A DNA stretch of 64,000 bases from Parascardovia denticolens DSM 10105 = JCM 12538 (GTDB lineage Bacteria > Actinomycetota > Actinomycetes > Actinomycetales > Bifidobacteriaceae): NCBI RefSeq assembly GCF_001042675.1, contig NZ_AP012333.1, forward strand, positions 124,001-188,000, in the 5' to 3' direction. Shown one piece after another: positions 18,448-26,461 of this stretch. The position numbers and the translations under genes are program-made. A model generated the notes under the pieces. The model worked only from the letters and a program-made list of their open reading frames with translations. It ran no database searches and was not told where the DNA came from. The number at the start of each line of letters is the position of its first letter. Position 1 is the stretch's first letter.

Positions 18448-19361
18448 ACGGTTTATGCGCTCTCATGTTTGCGCTCGCCTCTGCCGGGCTTTTCCTCATC
18501 GCCGGGTGGAAGCCTGAATCGATACGGGTGCGAACCATGGGCCTTCCCCGCTTGAGGAATCCTGCGGGTCCCGACAGTTATAGTGGCCTTCGGCCGAGTG
18601 GAGGCCAAGGAGATTCCAGCATGGGGAAGAGCGCAGGATGGGCGAGCGGAGGAAGGGCAAGGCTGAGAGTCAAGAAGACCGACGCTGGTGACTTCATCGC
18701 CGAGCTCATCTCGCTTTTGCACAATGGCAGCGGCATGGTGGACGCTTGCCAAGAGATGGGCGGGATGGTCTTCGCCATCCCCGAGTTGACCGATGACCGT
18801 ATGAAAGCCGTCCTAGCGAGAAGATGCGGCCACGGCCGTTCCGACAGAGCTTACCTGACTCGTCTGGCACGTCAGCTCGTCGCGTCCTGCAAGTTGAGCG
18901 CGACTCTCGGTTGTTCCGCCTCGCAGTGCCTGGAAGCGGTCGGCGTGGAGCATAAGCGTTATCTTGCCGTGGCGGATAAAAAGCGATCGGCCTTATCCAT
19001 TCCCCGGCTCACCGTGAAAGTGCTGCTCATCCTCCCCCTGCTGGTCCTAGGCGGAAGCCAGCTGACCAGCGCTCGCACGTTTCAAGTCCTGTTCATGCGA
19101 CCGGTCGGATGGCTCTGTCTGTCCTTGGCGGCGATCTTATACGGTTTAGGCCTGCGGTGGGTGAAACGCCTCTTGCGGGATTTCCACCGGGAATGCGGGA
19201 GAAGCTCCGGCTCCGGATCTGGATCTAGCGGCCATCCGGGTAGGCGCGGGGTAGATACAGCTACGAACGGGGGAGATACGGGAATGAAGGCCCGGCGGGC
19301 CATAGGCCTTTCTTTGGAGTCAGGGGAACCGGGAAGATTCAGAGGAGCAGCATGGGAATGA
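18438..19361 (+). CDS. tadB: TadB-like type II/IV secretion system F-domain protein
   Basis: This 307-residue membrane protein has an N-terminal membrane segment and a cytosolic T2SSF domain (ELISLLHNGSGMVDACQEM through LGCSASQCLEAV). Two hydrophobic spans follow at about residues 193-240. The last 50 residues are Gly/Ser-rich and low in complexity. TadB with TadC forms the inner-membrane platform on which TadA drives pilin assembly. The start ATG 18438 has AAGAGGA upstream and overlaps tadA. The stop overlaps tadC by ten bases, keeping the coupled pattern of the operon. Confidence 0.82.
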   Translation: MDMNGLCALMFALASAGLFLIAGWKPESIRVRTMGLPRLRNPAGPDSYSGLRPSGGQGDSSMGKSAGWASGGRARLRVKKTDAGDFIAELISLLHNGSGMVDACQEMGGMVFAIPELTDDRMKAVLARRCGHGRSDRAYLTRLARQLVASCKLSATLGCSASQCLEAVGVEHKRYLAVADKKRSALSIPRLTVKVLLILPLLVLGGSQLTSARTFQVLFMRPVGWLCLSLAAILYGLGLRWVKRLLRDFHRECGRSSGSGSGSSGHPGRRGVDTATNGGDTGMKARRAIGLSLESGEPGRFRGAAWE

Positions 19362-19987
19362 CGACTGTCAGCGTGATCTGTTTCTCCCTCCTGTGTGGCC
19401 TCCTATCCGCTTTATGCAAGGACGAAGAGCACTTTCTTTCGTCCGACCGCCGCTTGCGGGCCCTCCGCCGTTCTTACCTTTCAGAAAGGCGATGGCAAGA
19501 GGAGGGAGGGGAAGGGGAGAAAGAAGATGAGTCCGATTTCCCAGCCCAGCTTGTCTTGGAAATGCTGATCGTATCAATCAGCAATGGGGCTTCCATCCCC
19601 CGCTCTCTTGAAGCCGTGGGGACCGTCATGAAAAATCCGGTGGGGAAGGCCTTCAAGGAGGTGGCTGAAGCGCTGTATCGTGGTTCCTCCTGGGCCGACG
19701 CCTGGGAACTGGGAAGGCGGGGGATAGGCGACGAGCGGGGGAGGGAGGTCTTCGACGTGGTCGACCGGGCCCTTGAGCCTTCCTGGCGGCATGGCCTGTC
19801 TCCCCTCAACAGGTTGGAGACGACCATCGAGGAGGCCAACCGTCAGCAAAACAGGCGTCTGGATGATGCCGTGAGCAAGCTGTCGGTGAAGATACTTCTG
19901 CCTTTAGGTCTTTGCTTCCTCCCCGCTTTCATCGTGGTGACCGTCCTCCCCTCCTTGGCCGGATGGATCACCAACATCATGGGGTGA
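19352..19987 (+). CDS. tadC: TadC-like type II secretion F-domain protein
   Basis: This 211-residue platform protein has an N-terminal membrane segment, then a charged loop rich in Glu, Gly and Lys. The F-domain follows (LVLEMLIVSISNGASIPRSL ... YRGSSWADAWELG), and a C-terminal hydrophobic hairpin (ILLPLGLCFLPAFIVVTVLPS) ends it. It should pair with TadB in the inner-membrane complex. The start is ATG 19352 with AGAGGAG close upstream. The plus-strand operon pauses here: the next 218 bases carry the second copy of the DnaA-box repeat before the pilin gene. Confidence 0.85.
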   Translation: MGMTTVSVICFSLLCGLLSALCKDEEHFLSSDRRLRALRRSYLSERRWQEEGGEGEKEDESDFPAQLVLEMLIVSISNGASIPRSLEAVGTVMKNPVGKAFKEVAEALYRGSSWADAWELGRRGIGDERGREVFDVVDRALEPSWRHGLSPLNRLETTIEEANRQQNRRLDDAVSKLSVKILLPLGLCFLPAFIVVTVLPSLAGWITNIMG

Positions 19988-20011
19988 AAGCGGCGATGGA
20001 GACGATGGGCT

Positions 20012-20062
20012 TTGTGGATTGATGTGGATAAGTCCCGAGAAAGACCACATTCGACCACATTC
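20012..20062. repeat. repeat copy 2 with DnaA-box-like site, upstream of pilin gene
   Basis: TGTGGATAA at 20023-20031 is a perfect DnaA box on the minus strand. Bases 20025-20062 match 16136-16173 except at one position. The copy sits in the gap between tadC and the Flp-like pilin gene. Confidence 0.55.
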
Positions 20063-20205
20063 GGTTTTGAGTATGGTCGATTCCGCTTTCCCGGTCCACA
20101 ATGGAGATACCCGACGGGAAGCCTGAGCGGAAGCGGTCGAAGAAGACCTTTCCAGCAAGGCTTTACGGGGCAATCAAAGAAATGGAACAAGCGAAAGGAG
20201 TTCCC

Positions 20206-20499
20206 ATGAAAAATCAAGAAGCGATTCCTCTCCCGGGAGAGGGGGAAGGGCCAATCGGCCGCCTCGGAACGGGTCTTCAAGGGATCCGGATGAAGGCGAC
20301 GGAGGCCCTCTGCCTTGCTGACGCCCGGTCCCGGACCTTCCTGGAAGGATCTGACGAAGGCATGGCGACGGCTGAATACGCCATCGTGCTGGTCGCCGCG
20401 ACAGGCTTCGCCGGCCTATTGGTGGCGATCCTGAAATCGGATATGGTCAAGGACACTTTAGTGAATCTGGTGAAAAGTGCGCTCTCCGTCCGGGCCTAA
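20206..20499 (+). CDS. flp: Flp/Fap-like pilin (DUF4244-type)
   Basis: This 97-residue small protein has a basic and acidic leader and a pilin-like hydrophobic segment near residues 50-75. That segment is introduced by GMATAEYAIVLVAATGFAGL. The Gly followed by a Glu four or five residues later is the type IV prepilin processing signature, and EYA is typical of Flp pilins. It is probably the major Tad pilus subunit. The start is ATG 20206 with AAAGGAG five bases upstream. A longer in-frame reading from 20101 lacks a ribosome site. The prepilin peptidase gene is not in the window. Confidence 0.85.
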   Translation: MKNQEAIPLPGEGEGPIGRLGTGLQGIRMKATEALCLADARSRTFLEGSDEGMATAEYAIVLVAATGFAGLLVAILKSDMVKDTLVNLVKSALSVRA

Positions 20500-20926
20500 G
20501 ACTTCCGCCGCCTTCCGCAGAGAGCAGGCTCTTCGCAAGGTCGATCCAGGAACGGTGACCGCGGAATTCGCCATCGTGCTTCCCGCGGTCACCGCCCTGA
20601 CCCTGCTGGTCCTCTCCCTGAGCCAGGTCATCGTGACCAAGGTGTCTTGCCAGGATGCCGCCCGAGAAGGGGTCCAAGCCTATCAGATGGCCCTCGTCTC
20701 CCAAACCGGCCCTGCCTCAGCCTCCACGGGTGGGGGTGGCCAGGGGCGAGCGGAAGCGGTCGTCCATCAGCGTGCGGGGAACGAAGCTCGGGTCGTCTTC
20801 ACCTCCCAAGGGGATACGACTCGGATCGATGTGACTTGCCCCGTCAGACTGGGAACGGTTCCGTTCTTCCACCTGTCCCTTCACTCGGAAGCATACGCGC
20901 TGAAAGTGGGCGAAAATCATGACTAA
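20477..20926 (+). CDS. tadE: TadE-family pseudopilin
   Basis: This 149-residue TadE-like protein has a charged N-terminus, then the signature segment GTVTAEFAIVLPAVTALTLL, with the conserved Glu following the hydrophobic start. A soluble C-terminal domain with Ser/Gly runs follows. TadE proteins are minor pseudopilins, processed by the prepilin peptidase and needed for Tad pili. The GTG 20477 start lies within the pilin gene end (23-base overlap), with only a weak ribosome site. Coupling to the pilin would make it a lower-dose component, as expected for a minor subunit. Confidence 0.82.
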   Translation: MRSPSGPKTSAAFRREQALRKVDPGTVTAEFAIVLPAVTALTLLVLSLSQVIVTKVSCQDAAREGVQAYQMALVSQTGPASASTGGGGQGRAEAVVHQRAGNEARVVFTSQGDTTRIDVTCPVRLGTVPFFHLSLHSEAYALKVGENHD

Positions 20927-21404
20927 GGAATCCTCAGAAGGACGTCTTTCCGATGGAAGGCCTCGGCTCGTTCAAGCATCTGCGCGGCTGGCGGAGGGGT
21001 GGGAAGGTGTGCCCAGCCGGTCGCGGAAATGGATCAGGGAAAGCGACCGGGGGAGCGGCACCGTCGTCGGCATAGGGCTTACGGCTCTCGTGGGCTTCCT
21101 GACGGTTCTGGTCGTCTTCCTCGGGAGCGCTTTCTGCGCTAGGGCCGATGCTCAGAACGCGGCCCAGCAGGCGGCCTTGGCCGGGGCCTATCTAGTTGTC
21201 TCCCCAGGGTCTGCGCCTTCGAACGAGGTTTGCTCGAAGGCGCAGAGGATAGTGGAGGCCAACCATGGTCGCCTTCTTCGGTGCTCGCTTAAGGCGAGCG
21301 ATGTGGTGGTGGAAGTCGGTATTCAACCGTCCGTTGGGATCCTTCCTCAAATGACCGCATGGGCGAAGGCGGGACCGGTGAAATGTGTCTCAAGAAATGG
21401 ATAG
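20919..21404 (+). CDS. TadE-like protein of helicase/secretion neighbourhood (Rv3654c-like)
   Basis: This 161-residue protein has a basic leader and one hydrophobic segment (GSGTVVGIGLTALVGFLTVL, about residues 46-75). An ADAQNAAQQAALAGA stretch follows. That is the pattern of the Rv3654c-type TadE-like proteins that close mycobacterial Tad loci. It lacks the conserved Glu of classic TadE, so it may be a membrane-anchored partner rather than a processed pseudopilin. The start ATG 20919 overlaps tadE by eight bases. Only nine bases separate its stop from dnaX, so the pilus operon may read into the replication genes. Confidence 0.75.
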   Translation: MTKESSEGRLSDGRPRLVQASARLAEGWEGVPSRSRKWIRESDRGSGTVVGIGLTALVGFLTVLVVFLGSAFCARADAQNAAQQAALAGAYLVVSPGSAPSNEVCSKAQRIVEANHGRLLRCSLKASDVVVEVGIQPSVGILPQMTAWAKAGPVKCVSRNG

Positions 21405-21413
21405 CCTAGGACT

Positions 21414-24116
21414 ATGGCACTTGCACTCTATAGACGTTATCGTCCTGACACCTTCGACGGGGTCGTCGGACAGGAACAGGTCACCATCCCCCTGAAGAGG
21501 GCTCTGGATGAGGGCAAGCTGACCCATGCCTATCTTTTCTCCGGTCCGCGGGGGTGCGGAAAGACCAGCTCCGCCCGCATCCTCGCCCGTTGCGTGAACT
21601 GCGTCAAAGGCCCGACCAGCCATCCTTGCGGCGAATGCGACAGCTGTCGCGATTTGGCCACCAACGGCCCCGGTTCCATTGATGTGATCGAAGTGGACGC
21701 CGCCAGCCATAACGGCGTGGAAGACGCCCGCGAACTGAGGGATCGAGCCGGCTTCGCCCCCGCCCGGGACAGGTACAAGATCTTCATCCTTGACGAGGCC
21801 CATATGGTCACCCAACAGGGGTTCAACGCCTTGCTGAAAATCGTGGAGGAGCCGCCTGAGCACGTCATGTTCATTTTCGCCACCACCGAACCGGATAAGG
21901 TGATCGGGACCATCCGTTCCCGGACCCACCATTATCCTTTCCGCTTGGTTCCTCCGGAAGTGATGGGCCCCTACTTGGAAGGCATCTGCAAGCAGGAGAA
22001 AATCCAGCCCCAGCCGGGCGTCCTCAAGCTGGCCATGCGGACCGGAGGCGGGTCCGTCCGCGATACCCTGTCCGTCCTCGATCAGCTGATGGTCGGCTCC
22101 GTCGATGGGACGATCAGTTATGACTCCGCCGTCACCCTCCTTGGCTACACTCCCGACGCCTTGATTAGCGAAGCGGTGGATGCGGTCATCGACCATGATG
22201 GGGAGAAACTCTATAGGGTGATCGAAAAGATCGTCATCGGCGGTTACGACCCGCGAAAATTCGTGGAAGACCTGCTCTCCCACGTCCGCGACCTGTTGGT
22301 CCTCACCTTGGCTGGCAAGAGCGCTGAAAAGACGTTGAGCGACCAAGCCGCGTCCGAGGACCTCGGCAGCCTGACCCGGCAGGCCCAAGCGCTGGGACTG
22401 CAGCATATCACGGCGATGGCCGAAATCATCAACCGAGCCTTGGCTTCGATGTCGGGAACGACGTCGCCTCGCATGCGTTTGGAACTGTTGGCAGCGGAGC
22501 TTCTCGTTCCCAATGAATATGGGGAGGCGAACGCCGCTGGTCCCGCTCTTGGGGCCGCTTCCTCTTCCTCTGCGGCCGCTTCTACGGCTCTGGGGCAGAA
22601 CTCGGCAGCTACCGGTGGCTCAGGCAATGGTCTGGGGGCAGGGTCAAGAACCGGTCAAAGAATCGGTCAAGGCCGGAGTCGCGGCGGTTATCAGAGGCCA
22701 AGCCAATATTCTCCCCAAGGGCGGCTGGCTCAGCAAAGGACGGAACAGGACGCAACCCGGAAATATGGGGAGGCGACCGAACAGGAGACCAAGCGGATGC
22801 AGGCGCCCATACAGGCACAAGCGCAAGAATCTGCGCCGGTGCAGGAACAGAAGCAGGAGCAGGCACCCGCGCAAGTGCAAACGCGGACGCAAACGCAGAC
22901 AACTGAGCAAAGGCCAGAATCGCCGCAGCCGGCAAAGCCGCAGATCGCAACACCGCAACCAGACCAACCGGAGGCTCCGGCAGTCAACCCACAGCATACG
23001 CAGGCGGCGAGCCAGGACCATGCCCAGGCTTTGTCCCACCCCGAAGAGGCGTGGGCGCGTCTCGTCTCCTCCTTGCCCAGCGACATCCAACAGTATGTGA
23101 ACACGGACCGCATCCCGCAAATCAAGTTGGTCAGTCGCGGAGACAAGCACCGGGTCATGCTCACGTTCGCCAATCCACTCAGCCAACATGCTTATGCCAT
23201 AGCCGGCGCCAAACAGGAAATCGATGGCTGTTCATCCGTTAAAGACATCATCGCCCATAAATGCCAAGAGGTCTTTGGAGCCGGGGTTCTTGCCGCGCCG
23301 GCCCGTCTCACGGCTTCGGGCGAGCGAGTGATCCCCATGAGCAAGATGTCCCCGCAAGACCAGCAGAAGATCAAGGCCCAGATCGCCGCCCTCGCGGTCG
23401 CGGGAGCGAAGAACCTGGCCGGAAAAGTAGCCGAACCCAATCCTGCCTCTCAAACGAGCCGGTCAGGCCGTGAGACCGCCGTCTCCAGCAAGGACAAGGC
23501 GCCCGCCGCTGAAGACAAGGATGACGACCCCCATCGAGAGCCGGTCATCCCTGATCTCGATGAGGAGGATCCCTGGTCCAAGCCTCTGACTCATCCGCAG
23601 TCGGATCCTGTCCGTCAAGGCGGTACTTCTTCCTCGGGGGGTTCGTCAAGGAAATCGAGAAGCCGGCCTGGCCCGGCAAAATCTTCCGGCTTCCCTCCCG
23701 CTTCTTCCTTAGCGAATTCGGCTGAGTCATCAGAATCATCGAAGTCGCCAGAGCCGTCAATGCCACTAGGGTCATCAGGGCTATCGGATTCATCGGATTC
23801 GCTGGGACCACGGGGGATGCAGGGGCCGGATGCGGGTTCGTCTTCCTCGTCTTCTGTCACACCTTCGGCCCCAACGGCTCTATCGCAAGCGGCTCCATCA
23901 CGGGCGGCTCCATCACGGGCGGCTTCCTCTCAAGCATCGCCGTCTCCGGCCGCTTCATCCTCGGAGGTGCAGCCAGAGGGCCCGGATTCGCCTGCGGATT
24001 TTTCGGCTGATGACGCGCATGTCAACGACCAAGGCCGGATGACGGTCGAAGAGGTCGCCGCCTTCTTCGACGCGCGCCGGGTGGAAGAGTCGGCCCCTTC
24101 GTCCGATGAAGGATGA
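21414..24116 (+). CDS. dnaX: DNA polymerase III subunits gamma/tau
   Basis: This 900-residue clamp-loader ATPase has Walker A GPRGCGKTSS near residues 44-53. A four-Cys zinc module follows (CVNC, then CGEC and the next Cys), then the DEAH-type Walker B LDEAHM and the sensor region. Residues up to about 360 form the loader core. The rest is unusually long and of low complexity: a Gln/Ala/Pro/Thr-rich stretch, a folded tau-like segment around residues 540-640, and a Ser/Ala/Pro-rich acidic tail ending in a short helical motif. It loads the sliding clamp and couples polymerase cores. The ribosome site before ATG 21414 is weak. I see no obvious slippery site for a short gamma product. Confidence 0.94.
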   Translation: MALALYRRYRPDTFDGVVGQEQVTIPLKRALDEGKLTHAYLFSGPRGCGKTSSARILARCVNCVKGPTSHPCGECDSCRDLATNGPGSIDVIEVDAASHNGVEDARELRDRAGFAPARDRYKIFILDEAHMVTQQGFNALLKIVEEPPEHVMFIFATTEPDKVIGTIRSRTHHYPFRLVPPEVMGPYLEGICKQEKIQPQPGVLKLAMRTGGGSVRDTLSVLDQLMVGSVDGTISYDSAVTLLGYTPDALISEAVDAVIDHDGEKLYRVIEKIVIGGYDPRKFVEDLLSHVRDLLVLTLAGKSAEKTLSDQAASEDLGSLTRQAQALGLQHITAMAEIINRALASMSGTTSPRMRLELLAAELLVPNEYGEANAAGPALGAASSSSAAASTALGQNSAATGGSGNGLGAGSRTGQRIGQGRSRGGYQRPSQYSPQGRLAQQRTEQDATRKYGEATEQETKRMQAPIQAQAQESAPVQEQKQEQAPAQVQTRTQTQTTEQRPESPQPAKPQIATPQPDQPEAPAVNPQHTQAASQDHAQALSHPEEAWARLVSSLPSDIQQYVNTDRIPQIKLVSRGDKHRVMLTFANPLSQHAYAIAGAKQEIDGCSSVKDIIAHKCQEVFGAGVLAAPARLTASGERVIPMSKMSPQDQQKIKAQIAALAVAGAKNLAGKVAEPNPASQTSRSGRETAVSSKDKAPAAEDKDDDPHREPVIPDLDEEDPWSKPLTHPQSDPVRQGGTSSSGGSSRKSRSRPGPAKSSGFPPASSLANSAESSESSKSPEPSMPLGSSGLSDSSDSLGPRGMQGPDAGSSSSSSVTPSAPTALSQAAPSRAAPSRAASSQASPSPAASSSEVQPEGPDSPADFSADDAHVNDQGRMTVEEVAAFFDARRVEESAPSSDEG

Positions 24117-24272
24117 TGGTCGTGAAAGGCCGCAAGAAAGACCGAAAAATACAAACGATGCCCAAAATACAAAACAGTATCAATATTAAGAATGAAGAAA
24201 ACCAAGAAATAACGTCAAGAAAACCAAGAAGCAATAGCAAGAAAAACGAATCAGGAAAGAACAAGGACAACT

Positions 24273-24884
24273 ATGGCAATCGGCTATGAAGGCGCCATCC
24301 AGAACGTGATCGACCGCTTCGCCTCCCTCCCCGGCATCGGCCCCAAAGGAGCGCAACGCATCGCCTTTCACCTCCTTTCGGTCTCGCAGGAGGACGCCCA
24401 GGCCCTGGCCGAATCCATTCTGACCATGAAGGAGAAGGTCCGTTTCTGCGAAATCTGCGGGAACGTCTGCGAAAGCAGCCCATGCCCGATTTGTCTGGAT
24501 CCCCGGCGGGACAGGACGATCATCTGCGTTGTCCAGGAGCCGAAAGACATCATGAGCCTGGAAAGGACGCACGAGTATCGCGGCCTCTACCACGTCTTGG
24601 GCGGGGCCATCGACCCCATGGCGGACGTGGGGCCACAGGACCTGCACATCACCGACTTGCTCAACCGTTTGAAGACCGACGAGGGCAAAGAGATCAAAGA
24701 GATCATCTTCGCTTTGAACCCCGATATCGAAGGCGAGGCGACCACCACCTACCTCAGCAGGCTCCTGGAGCCGTTGGATATCAAGTTGACTCGCCTGGCT
24801 TCCGGCCTGCCCATGGGGTCCGACTTGGAATACGCGGATGAAATCACCCTGGGGCGGGCCCTATCCGGCCGGCAGGCGGTGTGA
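24273..24884 (+). CDS. recR: recombination mediator protein RecR
   Basis: This 203-residue RecR has an N-terminal helix-hairpin-helix (RFASLPGIGPKGAQRIAFHL) and a four-cysteine zinc finger (CEICGNVCESSPCPIC). A Toprim domain (ICVVQEPKDIMSLERT) and the C-terminal ring segment (ASGLPMGSDLEYADEITLGRAL) follow. It acts with RecO and RecF to load RecA at gaps. Position directly after dnaX is the conserved bacterial order. The start ATG 24273 has AAGGA upstream. The 156-base A-rich gap before it holds no gene or clear terminator. Confidence 0.96.
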   Translation: MAIGYEGAIQNVIDRFASLPGIGPKGAQRIAFHLLSVSQEDAQALAESILTMKEKVRFCEICGNVCESSPCPICLDPRRDRTIICVVQEPKDIMSLERTHEYRGLYHVLGGAIDPMADVGPQDLHITDLLNRLKTDEGKEIKEIIFALNPDIEGEATTTYLSRLLEPLDIKLTRLASGLPMGSDLEYADEITLGRALSGRQAV

Positions 24885-24896
24885 GATACTAGAACT

Positions 24897-25535
24897 ATGA
24901 CACAGTCCGTGACGCAGTCCGTGAGTGAAATCGAAAAGCAGCTTGATCGCATGATCGACTTGGGATATCCGGATATAGCCGACATGACCGCCGGCGCTTT
25001 CTGCTCCTTGGCCGACCCCCTTCTGCATGCCCTGGAACAGGTGGATCTGGGTACCGACATCCTGCTGGTCCCCACCCGCGAGCTGGTTTCTCCGGAAGTG
25101 TTGATTTCCCGCACCAGCATCCAGCGCAGGGGCGGGTTCACCACCATGCCTCCCCGCGATGTTCTGGGCTTCCTGCCCCAAGATGGTTTCGAGCCGCCGG
25201 AAGGGCCCTTCTACCTGGTCGTCGACCCGCATACGGGGACCGCGTACACCAATCGCGAGCCTGATGTGGCCCGCCGGCTCATCGATTCCGACAATCGGCT
25301 GCCTTTGACTTTGGAGGAAGGCCTGGCCATCGCCACCCAGCATCCGGATTGGTTGACGGAGAAGAACGGTTTCAATCTTCTGGGCTCCCGCAGCGCGGAC
25401 GGCCGGTATCCCAGCGTTTGGCTGAGCCAGGGGGCTCCGCGCTTGGGGGCCGTATGGCCGAACAGTAGGCATTCCTGGCTGGGGAACGCCTACTGCCTTG
25501 GTCGTCGCGGAGTGTCTCTCTTCATCAATTCATGA
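24897..25535 (+). CDS. DUF5701-like conserved protein
   Basis: This 212-residue soluble protein is of unknown function. Its central part (PFYLVVDPHTGTAYTNREPD ... PLTLEEGLAI) and the tryptophan-rich end (GNAYCLGRRGVSLFIN) resemble the DUF5701 proteins of actinobacteria. No catalytic motif or membrane segment is visible. It begins 12 bases after recR and is likely co-transcribed with dnaX-recR, which hints at, but does not prove, a chromosome-maintenance role. The ribosome site is weak. The following 96-base gap has several ATGGAT/ATGAAT repeats but no clean terminator. Confidence 0.7.
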   Translation: MTQSVTQSVSEIEKQLDRMIDLGYPDIADMTAGAFCSLADPLLHALEQVDLGTDILLVPTRELVSPEVLISRTSIQRRGGFTTMPPRDVLGFLPQDGFEPPEGPFYLVVDPHTGTAYTNREPDVARRLIDSDNRLPLTLEEGLAIATQHPDWLTEKNGFNLLGSRSADGRYPSVWLSQGAPRLGAVWPNSRHSWLGNAYCLGRRGVSLFINS

Positions 25536-25631
25536 GTCCATGCGCATGAGTTGATACCCACGAATCTGTACTCATGGATCCTTGTTTTTTGTGTTCATGA
25601 ATCTGTGTTCATGGATTTTTCGGGATGCTTG

Positions 25632-26294
25632 TCAGCGATTTTCGCCGTTGATAGCGCCGTTGACGTCAGCGTCGTAATAGCTGTCATAGCCGCCGTTGCC
25701 GGCATCGTAATTCCCGTCGAAATCCCCTGCGCCGTCACCGTCCCCCTGTCGCCCGCCTTTGGCGACGGCGACGATACCCGCGATGATGATGACCAACCCC
25801 AGCAGGCCGCAGATGGAGACAATCGCAATCACCGTGTAGGTCTTGGCGAAGAGGCCGTTGAAGCTCAGGGTGGTCAGGAGAAGGCCGATAGCCCCCAGCA
25901 GGAGAAGCGCCCCCCATACGACGGTGGCGACGGAAGTGCCGGTCCGGTATTTCACGGTCGGTCGGACAGGCTGCGGGCGGTAAGGCTGGCCGTTGGCGGA
26001 ATACTGGGACCAGCCGGGGTACTGTGGCCCGGGACCGAGCGGCGCGCCACCCGTTGAAGAGCCTGGATAGCTGTTGCGCTCAGCCTCGCCGGCATAAGCG
26101 GCCGAAGCCCGCTGCTGATCGGCCCAGGCCTGCTCCTGGGAGGCGGTTTCCGAGGAAGAATCCCCCTGGAAAGAGGTTTGTTGAGAGGAATCCCCCTGAG
26201 AGGGATCCCCTTGGGATGAGGGCTCCGCGGAGAGGAACTCCGTCCGGGCCGCGTCATCGCTGGCTGAGTCGGTGGTGAAAATGTCGTTTTCCAT
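25632..26294 (-). CDS. two-span membrane protein with Ser/Gln-rich N-terminus
   Basis: This 220-residue protein is of unknown function. The first 115 residues are disordered and rich in Ser, Gln, Gly, Tyr and Pro. Two membrane segments follow at about residues 120-142 and 155-178, then an acidic Gly/Asp/Tyr/Asn-rich tail. The tail is likely on the same side as the N-terminus. The start ATG 26294 has AAGGA upstream. It lies after the PspC gene on the same strand, next to a kinase/regulator pair, so it may be a small envelope-stress effector or sensor partner. Confidence 0.7.
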   Translation of the reverse strand: MENDIFTTDSASDDAARTEFLSAEPSSQGDPSQGDSSQQTSFQGDSSSETASQEQAWADQQRASAAYAGEAERNSYPGSSTGGAPLGPGPQYPGWSQYSANGQPYRPQPVRPTVKYRTGTSVATVVWGALLLLGAIGLLLTTLSFNGLFAKTYTVIAIVSICGLLGLVIIIAGIVAVAKGGRQGDGDGAGDFDGNYDAGNGGYDSYYDADVNGAINGENR

Positions 26295-26461
26295 GATCGT
26301 TGTCCTTTATCGTCCTTGGATTGATCATCCATGGATTCGGTTCATAGGTTCGAATCTGTCTCAAAATAAAGTCCGGAATGTGGGAGGGCTCCTGGTCTGC
26401 TGTGCTGCCGAAGCAGTCTAGATGGTCCGGGCGGTCCAGACGGCGTGAACAGTCTGGGCGG

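Noticed and set aside
21414-24116. Programmed frameshift in dnaX to make a short gamma subunit
   Set aside because: I see no A-rich slippery heptamer with a following hairpin at a sensible place.
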